DNA of 64,000 nt from Bacteroides acidifaciens. Lineage in GTDB: Bacteria; Bacteroidota; Bacteroidia; Bacteroidales; Bacteroidaceae. The stretch is from positions 1 to 64,000 of the forward strand of contig NZ_JANJZR010000021.1 in the NCBI RefSeq assembly GCF_024623065.1, in the 5' to 3' direction. Made by a program: the position numbers and the translations under genes. Below are positions 44,793-53,225 of the stretch, piece after piece; position 1 is the first letter of the stretch, and every line of letters starts with the position of its first letter. The notes beneath the pieces are model-generated. The model ran no database searches and was not told the DNA's origin. It saw nothing but the letters and a program-made list of their open reading frames with translations.

Positions 44793-45941
44793 ATGAATAT
44801 TACTCAAATAGGCAGATTTGGGATGCTGTTGATGATGGCATCTGTTGCAATCTCGTGTTCTGACCCTAATCCTTTAGATTCTTATACTCGTGTTCCATTT
44901 GAAAAGACGGAAACGGATGACGGAAATAATGATAGTGACGGAGACGGTGCCGGCGGTTTGTTCGAGAAAGGAAACGGAACGGACAGCAAACCTTATGTGA
45001 TTATGAATGGGACGCAGATTAAGAATATGCGCAGTGTGCTGAAATCGGGAATAAAAGTTTATTTCCAATTGGGTGCTGACATTGATATGGCAGGTATTGA
45101 TGACTGGCAATCGCTGAATGGCTCAGGGGATTTTCCTTATGAGATAGATTTTGACGGAGACAGCCATGTCATTAAAAACTTTAAATGCTCTGCCGGTGAT
45201 TATCCGAGTTTCTTCGGAGTATTGTGCGGTGATTGTCGTAATGTAGGCTTTGTTAACGCTTCTGTATCGTCTACTCGGCAAGGCATTGGAATTATCACCG
45301 GTTATCTCGGACTTAAAGACAAGGGAAATGGCAGTAAGACGGGAAGAATTGTGAATTGCTTTACGACCGGGGAAGTGACAGGTTCAGGTGCGGCAGGTGG
45401 AATAGCCGGCGTATTGGCAAATAGCTATGATGGACAGGAAAGTTATATAAAGAACTGTTATTCAAGTGCAACCGTCAACGACCAAGCGGCAAGCGGCGGA
45501 AAAGCAGGTGGTATTGCCGGACGGAAAGTTGGTGTGGGTGGCTTTATTGAGAATTGCTATGCACACGGAGCAGTCAGTGCAACCAAAGGGGGCATAGGCG
45601 GTATTTTGGGACAAATCGACAAGAATTGTGATATTGCTATCAAGAACTGTGTAGCGTGGAGTAATCTGACCGGAACAGATGCTTCGTCAACCGTAGGGCG
45701 TATTGTCGGTGTCTCTGCTTCTTTGGGCAGCTATGAGAACTGTTATGCTTGTGAAAGCATCATACTGAAAGTGAACGGAGGTACGATTACCGCGTCAGAT
45801 GAATCATCAGCCACAGGAACGACATTTCACGGAGTTGCAAAGACTGTCGATGAACTGGGAAATATTATCGTAGCTTGGAATCCGAATCTTTGGAAAAAAG
45901 GAACGGACGGTTACCCGGTATTCCAGTGGGCTGAGAAATGA
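44793..45941 (+). CDS. Lipoprotein with GLUG-type beta-helix repeats
   Basis: 382 residues; lipobox VAISC (about Cys22). An acidic Asp/Gly linker (about 45-60) precedes a right-handed beta-helix made of repeats such as GRIVNCFTTGEVTGSGAAGG, YIKNCYSSATVNDQAASGG and FIENCYAHGAVSATKGGIGG, the GLUG pattern of adhesins and surface proteins. 32 bases after fecR and before susC. It may be surface-bound and help capture the substrate; enzymatic function is not evident. Confidence 0.8.
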   Translation: MNITQIGRFGMLLMMASVAISCSDPNPLDSYTRVPFEKTETDDGNNDSDGDGAGGLFEKGNGTDSKPYVIMNGTQIKNMRSVLKSGIKVYFQLGADIDMAGIDDWQSLNGSGDFPYEIDFDGDSHVIKNFKCSAGDYPSFFGVLCGDCRNVGFVNASVSSTRQGIGIITGYLGLKDKGNGSKTGRIVNCFTTGEVTGSGAAGGIAGVLANSYDGQESYIKNCYSSATVNDQAASGGKAGGIAGRKVGVGGFIENCYAHGAVSATKGGIGGILGQIDKNCDIAIKNCVAWSNLTGTDASSTVGRIVGVSASLGSYENCYACESIILKVNGGTITASDESSATGTTFHGVAKTVDELGNIIVAWNPNLWKKGTDGYPVFQWAEK

Positions 45942-45957
45942 GCACCGGTCGATACAA

Positions 45958-46034
45958 AAAAGCAGATTATTTCTGCTTTTTTGTATTTATAGGGGTTGGG
46001 CAGATGGATGATGAGTTGTTTTATCTTATAGAAG
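45958..46034 (+). promoter_or_regulatory. Hairpin plus candidate ECF promoter, copy B (before susC)
   Basis: AAAAAGCAG/CTGCTTTTTT hairpin, then GGGGTTGGG, 15 bases and TTGTTTTATCTTATAGAA. Copy A differs at two positions within the second box and keeps the 15-base spacing. About 84 bases before the susC start. Confidence 0.65.
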
Positions 46035-46117
46035 CGGTTCTGAGAAACACTACAATCGAATATATATATCCTTAAATATAAATCACTTTAAATTGTAACA
46101 ACTTAATTGATAAAATT

Positions 46118-49100
46118 ATGAATGACCGAAGAAACTCATTTTTTAGGCTGTTTCTCCTGATTCTGTTATGTATGGGCGTCCAGTCACTTGGGGCGCAGAC
46201 GGTAACGAAGGTCTTTAAAAATGAGCCGCTAAAGGCGGTATTGAAAGAAGTTGAGCGGCAGACAAAGTACTCCATTATCTATAAAACGGACGAGGTTAAC
46301 GAAAACAAGAGAATAACGGCTTCCTTTCAACAGGCAACCGTTAACAATGTGCTTGCCGCTGTTTTGGATAAAGATGTAGAGTACAAGCTGCAAAACCGGA
46401 TGATTATCATCACGAAGAAGACGGTACGAAATATCGCTGCCGCCCCGTCACAGTCTTTACACCGGGTTACGGGGAAAGTAGTCGATGTGAATGGTGAGCC
46501 GGTAATCGGTGCCAGTGTACAGGTGGTAGGACAGTCTATGGGAACGATTACGAATTTGGATGGTGAATTTACATTGTCGTCCGTTCCGGTCAATGCGGTA
46601 GTAGTAGTGTCCTATATCGGATTTGAGAAGAAGGAAATCAAAGTCCCCGAGTTGCAGAAATCTTCGAGAGTGATGCTCCGTGAGGATACAGCGACGTTGG
46701 AAGAAGTGGTAGTCATTGGTTATGGCACTCAAAAGAAAATCAACCTGACGGGGGCTGTTGCTGTAGTAGATAGTAAAACGATGGAAGACAGGCCTGTACC
46801 GAGAGCTTCGCAGATGCTGCAAGGAACAGTACCTAATATGAATGTAACCTTCGGTTCAGGTTATCCGGGGGCTTCGGCAACCATCAATATCCGTGGTGTC
46901 AATTCTATTAGCGGCAACGCGTCGCCGCTGGTTCTGATTGACGGTATAGAGGGAGACATCGACCGCTTGAACCCGAATGATATCGCATCCATTTCAGTGC
47001 TGAAAGATGCTTCTTCGGCTGCCATTTACGGTGCGCGTGCCTCTTATGGTGTTATCCTTGTGACTACTAAAGAAGGTTCTGCCCGTAAGACTACCGTATC
47101 GTATGATGGAAGATATTCATGGAGCAATCAGACGACTTCTACCGATTTTGAAACCAGAGGCTATTATTCGGCAGGTATCAATGACTTGTTTTATACCAAC
47201 TATAATGGAAAGCCTTATACTAACTACACAGAAGAAGACTACCGCCAGCTTTGGCTGCGCCGGAATGATAAAACGGAGAATCCGGAACGTCCCTGGGTAG
47301 TGACCGACCAACGCGACGGAAGAGACACATACGTCTATTACGGTAACTTTGACTGGTATAATTATCTCTATCGTAAAAACAGGCCGATGTGGGAACATAA
47401 TATCAGTGTCAGCGGGGGAAATGACAAACTGAACTATTACTTGTCAGGAAATACAGTCGACCAGACTGGTATTTTCAGGCAGAACCCGGACAAGTATAAG
47501 GTGTATAACTTCAGAAGCAAAATCTCGGCTAAAATAACCCCCAGACTGACTATCAGCAATAATACGAAGTACCATTACAATAGTTACTCTTATCCGGGAT
47601 TATCGGGTATCAATAACAACTTCAATACCGCAGTGAATCATGCGTTGGCCAGCTTCGTTCCTGTCAATCCAGACGGTAGTGCCGTGTATCTGACTTCATT
47701 GAGTAATTCCGCTGTTTTGGATGGAATGGGTGCTATCCTTGCTTATGGCAAGCATAAGAATGAAGACCAACGCTATGAGTTCTCCACCACTTTTGAGGCA
47801 AGCTTCAACGTGATGAAGAACCTGAATGTCCGTGCCAATTACAGTTACCTGCATTACAACTACCAAACCATGAACAGGACGGTGAATGTGCCCTATTCCA
47901 AATATCCGGGTGAAATATCTTATCTGACTACCGGAAACGGCGTGAACCAGTTGAAAGAAACACAAACCAATCATTGGTACCAGGCTTTCAATGTTTATGG
48001 TGACTACATGTTGGATATTGCCGACCACCAATTCAAGATTATGGCTGGTTATAACTATGAAACCAAACGTTTGAAAGACATTAAAGTCTCCCGCCAAGGC
48101 TTGCTTTCCGATGACCTGAATGACTTGAACCTGGCAGTAGGAGATGCGATGACTATGTCCGGCGGACAGAATGAATACGCACTTTTAGGAGCATTTTATC
48201 GTCTTAATTACTCCTACAAGGGTGGTCGTTACTTATTCGAGACGAGCGGGCGTTATGACGGAAGTTCCCGATTTAGAAGCGGACACCGATTCGGTTTCTT
48301 CCCCTCGGCTTCCGTAGGATGGAGAATCAGTGAAGAACCGTTTTTCGGAAACTTGAAGAAGAATATTGATAATGTGAAATTGCGTCTGTCGTACGGTTCG
48401 TTGGGAAACCAGCAGGTAGGATATTATGATTATATCCAGACCATTAACACCAACGGCACCATGAACTATATCTTTGGCGACCAGAAGAAAGGTTCCTATG
48501 CCAGTGTTTCCGACCCGAACTCTGCAGACTTGACTTGGGAAACTGTCTCAACCTGGAATGTGGGACTGGATCTCGGTTTCTTCAATAACCGTTTGAATCT
48601 GACTGCCGATGCCTATATCAGAGATACCAAAGGGATGCAAACTTCCGGCAAGAAATTGCCCGGTGCTTATGGGGCTAATGAGCCCAAGCAAAATGCAGCC
48701 AATCTGCGTACTAAAGGCTGGGAATTGATGTTGACCTGGAACGATGCCTTCAAACTGGCAAACAAGCCTTTCCGCTATAACCTGTCCGTAGGTCTGGCAG
48801 ACAACACATCGGAAATAACAAAATTCGATAATCCGTCCAAGATATTGAGTGATTATTATGTCGGTCAGAAACTGGGTGATATTTGGGGATATGTGGTAGA
48901 CGGACTTTTCAGAACAGATGAAGAAGCGGCAAGCTATAATATCGATCAGTCAGCTGTGAACTTCGTCATCAACACGGCACAAGTGAATCCGGGACTTCAT
49001 GCCGGTGACGTGAAATTCATCGATTTGGACGGCGACCATAAAATTTCTTCCGGTTCGAATACGGCGGATGACCCCGGCGACCGGAAAATAATCGGAAACT

Positions 49101-49639
49101 CATTGCCGCGCTATACATATAGCATTCAAGGTGGTTTCGACTGGTACGGCTTCGACTTCTCCATCTATCTTCAGGGGGTAGGGCATCAGGATTGGTATCC
49201 GGGCACGAATTCCGTATTCTTCTGGGGACCGTATGCACGTCCGTATTCATCATTCATTCCCCGTGATTTCTTGAGTAATGTGTGGAGCCCGGAAAATCCG
49301 GATGCTTATTTCCCGCGTCCGATAGGTTATCTTGCTTTGGGCAACAACCGTTCCTTGGGAGTGGTGAACGACCGTTATTTGCAGAACCTGGCTTATTGCA
49401 GGGTGAAGAATATAACAGTAGGCTATACGATTCCCGCCGTATGGACAAAGAAAGTGAAGATAGAACGCCTGCATATCTATTTCAGTGGCGAGAACCTGTT
49501 TACCTTCTCTCCGCTAAAGAGCGATTACATTGACCCGGAACAAGCTTCGGCGGAGAACTCTATTAAATCTGCGAATGGTAACGCTAAACTGTATCCTTGG
49601 TCGAAAACCTATTCTTTCGGAGTGAACGTAACTTTTTAA
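46118..49639 (+). CDS. SusC/RagA TonB-dependent transporter with STN signalling domain
   Basis: 1173 residues. Signal peptide ends at GAQT (about 27). An STN domain at about 30-100 (LKAVLKEVERQTKYSIIYK) is followed by a carboxypeptidase-regulatory-like domain (VTGKVVDVNGEPVIGASVQV), the TonB box and SusC signature EEVVVIGYGTQKKINLTGAV, plug and barrel. The STN domain is the part that talks to FecR in transenvelope signalling, fitting the sigma/FecR pair upstream. Substrate unknown; no glycoside hydrolase is present in the unit. Confidence 0.95.
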   Translation: MNDRRNSFFRLFLLILLCMGVQSLGAQTVTKVFKNEPLKAVLKEVERQTKYSIIYKTDEVNENKRITASFQQATVNNVLAAVLDKDVEYKLQNRMIIITKKTVRNIAAAPSQSLHRVTGKVVDVNGEPVIGASVQVVGQSMGTITNLDGEFTLSSVPVNAVVVVSYIGFEKKEIKVPELQKSSRVMLREDTATLEEVVVIGYGTQKKINLTGAVAVVDSKTMEDRPVPRASQMLQGTVPNMNVTFGSGYPGASATINIRGVNSISGNASPLVLIDGIEGDIDRLNPNDIASISVLKDASSAAIYGARASYGVILVTTKEGSARKTTVSYDGRYSWSNQTTSTDFETRGYYSAGINDLFYTNYNGKPYTNYTEEDYRQLWLRRNDKTENPERPWVVTDQRDGRDTYVYYGNFDWYNYLYRKNRPMWEHNISVSGGNDKLNYYLSGNTVDQTGIFRQNPDKYKVYNFRSKISAKITPRLTISNNTKYHYNSYSYPGLSGINNNFNTAVNHALASFVPVNPDGSAVYLTSLSNSAVLDGMGAILAYGKHKNEDQRYEFSTTFEASFNVMKNLNVRANYSYLHYNYQTMNRTVNVPYSKYPGEISYLTTGNGVNQLKETQTNHWYQAFNVYGDYMLDIADHQFKIMAGYNYETKRLKDIKVSRQGLLSDDLNDLNLAVGDAMTMSGGQNEYALLGAFYRLNYSYKGGRYLFETSGRYDGSSRFRSGHRFGFFPSASVGWRISEEPFFGNLKKNIDNVKLRLSYGSLGNQQVGYYDYIQTINTNGTMNYIFGDQKKGSYASVSDPNSADLTWETVSTWNVGLDLGFFNNRLNLTADAYIRDTKGMQTSGKKLPGAYGANEPKQNAANLRTKGWELMLTWNDAFKLANKPFRYNLSVGLADNTSEITKFDNPSKILSDYYVGQKLGDIWGYVVDGLFRTDEEAASYNIDQSAVNFVINTAQVNPGLHAGDVKFIDLDGDHKISSGSNTADDPGDRKIIGNSLPRYTYSIQGGFDWYGFDFSIYLQGVGHQDWYPGTNSVFFWGPYARPYSSFIPRDFLSNVWSPENPDAYFPRPIGYLALGNNRSLGVVNDRYLQNLAYCRVKNITVGYTIPAVWTKKVKIERLHIYFSGENLFTFSPLKSDYIDPEQASAENSIKSANGNAKLYPWSKTYSFGVNVTF

Positions 49640-49659
49640 ACTAAATAATATTCTGAATT

Positions 49660-51417
49660 ATGAAATCTGTTTATATAGTATCTTGGTTGCTCGCATTGGC
49701 GGTATCTTTCGTTTCTTGCGACGATTGGTTGGATAAGACGCCCAAAGACCGTCTCTATCCGGATGTATATTTCAAGACTGAGGATGAGTTGCGGTTGTTT
49801 ACGAACCAGTTTTATAATAACTTGATTCCGGCTGCCGCCGATATCTATTCCGAATCATCCGATTTAATTGTCAAGTCCGATTTGATGCTCGAAATGTCCG
49901 GGCAGCGTATCATCCCCGACGAGGGTAACGGCTGGAATTTTACTGCACTTCGGGATATTAATTTCTATTTACAGTATTCCCACAACTGCACGGATGTGAA
50001 TGCCCGTAACCGCTATGATGGTGTCGCCCGTTTTTTCAGAGCTTATTTCTATTTTGAGAAAGTGAAGAGGTACGGTGACATTCCCTGGTATGACAAAGCA
50101 CTTGATTCGGACGACCCGGATTTATATAAAGCCCGGGATTCACGGGAATTCGTCATGCAGAAAATGTTAGCCGACCTGGATTTTGCGATTACCCATCTTC
50201 CGAAAACAAAAAATGCATATATACTGACCCGGTGGACAGCCTTGGCACTGAAATCCCGTGTCTGTCTGTTCGAGGGGACTTTCCGTAAATATCATGGATT
50301 AGAGGATTATGAGAAATATTTGGACGCTTGTGTCTCGGCATCCGAAACATTTATGAATGAAAGCGGATATACGCTCTATAAATCGGGTAGCACACCTTAT
50401 AGGGATTTATTCGCTTCCATGAATTTGCAAGCGGATGAAATCATTTTCGGTCGCGACTATGAAGCCTCTCTTTCCGTGCTTCATAATGTGCAGAATTATG
50501 AGAATGCCACCACGATGGGGCGTCCGGGGTTAAATAAGAAGATTGTGAATTCTTATCTGATGGCGGACGGAAGCCGTTTCACGGATAAAGCCGGTTATGA
50601 AACAATGACTTTCGACCAGGAATGTCAGAATCGGGACCCGCGACTAGCACAAACTATCCGTACTCCCGGATATACGAGAATAGGAAGTACAAAGAAAGAG
50701 GCTCCGAACCTTGCCTACACAATGACGGGGTATCACCTGATAAAATATTCGATGACGGCTAATTATGATGAATATAATAAGTCATGCAATGATATTCCAC
50801 TGTTCCGTACGGCAGAGGTGTACTTGAATTTTGCAGAAGCAAAAGCCGAATTGGGAACTTTGAAGCAGGCGGATATTAATAAATCCATCAAGTTACTCAG
50901 AGACAGGGTAGGGATGGGGAATCTGGATATGGAACTGGCTAATTCAAAACCGGATCCGTACCTGATGAGTGCTGCCACAGGTTATCCGAATGTGAAAGGA
51001 GCCAACCAGGGGGTAATTCTTGAAATTCGTCGTGAACGGACTATCGAACTGGCGATGGAAGGTTTCCGCTATTACGACATCATGCGTTGGAAAGAAGGGA
51101 AATTATTCGAGAACGACTTGCTGGGAATCTATATCCCCGGTCCGGGCACTTACGATTTGGATCAGGACGGTACGGATGATGTCTGTTTCTATGTTGGAAC
51201 GAAACCTGCCGGAAATGTACCTTTGTATTTGGAGATTGGCGAACAGATTCGCTTGTCGAACGACGAGAGTGGTTATATCATTTGTCACAGTCTCATTACT
51301 AAAAAATGGAATGAAGACAGAGATTATTTATACCCTGTTCCTATCAGCGAACGTACTTTGTCCAATGGTGTGGTAACACAGAATCCCGGTTGGAATGACG
51401 GATTGAACTTTAATTAA
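49660..51417 (+). CDS. SusD/RagB-family surface lipoprotein
   Basis: 585 residues; lipobox VSFVSC (Cys20), then DDWLDKTPKDRLYPDVYF as in SusD proteins. TPR-like helices follow (RFFRAYFYFEKVKRYGDIPW), and the C-terminal motif ERTIELAMEGFRYYDIMRW is the family hallmark. It lids the SusC transporter encoded 20 bases upstream and binds the substrate on the cell surface. Confidence 0.95.
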   Translation: MKSVYIVSWLLALAVSFVSCDDWLDKTPKDRLYPDVYFKTEDELRLFTNQFYNNLIPAAADIYSESSDLIVKSDLMLEMSGQRIIPDEGNGWNFTALRDINFYLQYSHNCTDVNARNRYDGVARFFRAYFYFEKVKRYGDIPWYDKALDSDDPDLYKARDSREFVMQKMLADLDFAITHLPKTKNAYILTRWTALALKSRVCLFEGTFRKYHGLEDYEKYLDACVSASETFMNESGYTLYKSGSTPYRDLFASMNLQADEIIFGRDYEASLSVLHNVQNYENATTMGRPGLNKKIVNSYLMADGSRFTDKAGYETMTFDQECQNRDPRLAQTIRTPGYTRIGSTKKEAPNLAYTMTGYHLIKYSMTANYDEYNKSCNDIPLFRTAEVYLNFAEAKAELGTLKQADINKSIKLLRDRVGMGNLDMELANSKPDPYLMSAATGYPNVKGANQGVILEIRRERTIELAMEGFRYYDIMRWKEGKLFENDLLGIYIPGPGTYDLDQDGTDDVCFYVGTKPAGNVPLYLEIGEQIRLSNDESGYIICHSLITKKWNEDRDYLYPVPISERTLSNGVVTQNPGWNDGLNFN

Positions 51418-51441
51418 TTAGATTCAGAAATATAAATTCTT

Positions 51442-53001
51442 ATGAAAAATATGATTTCTTATATATGTCTTCTGGCAGCAGTGTTTGCCAACTTGTCCTG
51501 TGCCGATGACATGGACAACTCCAAGTTTGATAATATGATACCCTATGGTAAGCAGGAGGTTTCTTATACTTACCCGAAAGGAGAGGATAATCTCAGAGTA
51601 CTGACTTTTAACATAAGGCATTGCGCCGGTAGCGATGATGTGATTAATTATGACAGAACTGCAGCTATTATCAATGGGATGGAACCTGATATTGTTTGCT
51701 TGCAGGAAGTGGACTATATGACTACCCGCAGTAATAAAGTCGACCAGTTGAAAACCTTGGCGGATAAAACAGGAATGAACCACTATTTCAGCAAGTCAAT
51801 CACCTATCAGGGAGGTGAATACGGAAACGGTCTTTTATTTAAAGGAACACCGGTCAGTACGCGGACTTACCCGCTTCCCGGTGCCGAACTTCGTTCTGCT
51901 GCCATAGCCGAATTTGAGAACTATGTAGTCATCTCCACGCACCTGGCTCTGGAAGAAAATAACAGAATAGAGTCTGCGAAGTTATTGACACAGCTTGCCA
52001 AAGAATACAAAAAGGTAGTGTATATGGCAGGCGACTTTAATGAAGACTTGATGAACGGGGCATTTTTTACGGAGTTGAAAAAGGAATGGAATGTAGTTAG
52101 TTCTACGGAAAATACTTTCCCTACGGGGCAATCTACCAAGCGCATCGACTTTGTTGTGGCATTGAAGAGTCCTGCAACGAGTGTGGTGAAATCGAATGTC
52201 GTGTATAATCTGGACGGTGTTAACGTTTCGATGGCTTCCGACCATTATCCTCTTTATTGTGATTTCCGTAAGGTGACGGCACTCGAAGAATTTCCGAAAG
52301 CTGCGGGAGATCTACGCATAGCTAATTACTTCACGAAAAACTGTGCCGGTACGGACGGAATTATTGACTATGATCGCATCGCTGCTGTTATAAATAAAAT
52401 GAATTCCGATATTATCTGCTTGCAGGGACTGGATAAGGAGACGGAGCGCTCAAGCGGCATAGACCAGTTGAATACATTGGCGCAAAAGAGTAATATGTAT
52501 GATTATTTTGCTAAAGCGATTGATTACAAGGGCGGGGAGTTTGGCGTAGGTATATTGACGAAAGACGAACCAATCAGTGTGGACAGATATCAGATGCCGG
52601 GAAAGAGTGAGATGCGTGCGGCAATGGTAGTGGAATATGAGAAATTTGTGGTAGCCAGTACGAATTTTGATACGGATATGGCTAAACGTATCGAGGCGCT
52701 TCAGACATTGCATACGAAGTTGTCCGCTTATAACAAGCCGGCATTCTTGGCTGGCTATTTCAATGAAGGCAATTTGGAAAGCGACTTCTTCAAGAAAGTA
52801 AAGGAAGACTGGAATCTTCTTAGTGCGGACAAGTCGACTGAAAACGGTGGAAAACAGCGTCGTCTGGACTTTATTGTATCTTTGAAAGACCATGGCGTTA
52901 CTGTGACGCAAGCCGACGTGATGGAATATCTGACCGGAGCCGACGTTGCGACCGCTTCTTCACACTATCCTCTCTTCTGTGACTTCACAGGTTTGAAATA
53001 A
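51442..53001 (+). CDS. Lipoprotein with tandem endonuclease/exonuclease/phosphatase domains, second one inactive
   Basis: 519 residues; lipobox NLSC (Cys20). Domain 1 (about 50-285) keeps the family's residues: TFNIRH (Asn57), LQEVD (Glu89), STHLAL, GDFNE and SDHYPL. Domain 2 (about 288-519) aligns throughout but has LQGLD, STNFDT, GYFNE and SSHYPL at those places, and Phe for the first Asn. It should therefore bind but not cleave. Last gene of the sigma-FecR-SusCD unit, so the transported or trimmed ligand is probably a phosphodiester or phosphomonoester; this is inference. Confidence 0.88.
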   Translation: MKNMISYICLLAAVFANLSCADDMDNSKFDNMIPYGKQEVSYTYPKGEDNLRVLTFNIRHCAGSDDVINYDRTAAIINGMEPDIVCLQEVDYMTTRSNKVDQLKTLADKTGMNHYFSKSITYQGGEYGNGLLFKGTPVSTRTYPLPGAELRSAAIAEFENYVVISTHLALEENNRIESAKLLTQLAKEYKKVVYMAGDFNEDLMNGAFFTELKKEWNVVSSTENTFPTGQSTKRIDFVVALKSPATSVVKSNVVYNLDGVNVSMASDHYPLYCDFRKVTALEEFPKAAGDLRIANYFTKNCAGTDGIIDYDRIAAVINKMNSDIICLQGLDKETERSSGIDQLNTLAQKSNMYDYFAKAIDYKGGEFGVGILTKDEPISVDRYQMPGKSEMRAAMVVEYEKFVVASTNFDTDMAKRIEALQTLHTKLSAYNKPAFLAGYFNEGNLESDFFKKVKEDWNLLSADKSTENGGKQRRLDFIVSLKDHGVTVTQADVMEYLTGADVATASSHYPLFCDFTGLK

Positions 53002-53051
53002 AATGATTAGGTGCGGAATATTATATGGATACTAATTGACTAAAATGTAAT

Positions 53052-53100
53052 AATCCCGTTTTTTCACTCCAGATAGAATGAAGAAACGGGATGTTATTTT
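53052..53100 (+). terminator. Terminator of the SusCD unit
   Basis: ATCCCGTTT pairs with AAACGGGAT, followed by GTTATTTTGC. Fits the end of the sigma-to-phosphatase run. Confidence 0.7.
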
Positions 53101-53225
53101 GCTCGTATCCTCATTATGAGTGCTTTACTTTGGTAGGAGTAACATATTCTGCAGAATATTGTTCTTTTAGACAAATATTCGTGTAACTTTGCACGTAGTT
53201 TAGTATAAAAACAAGAGGAGAAAGA

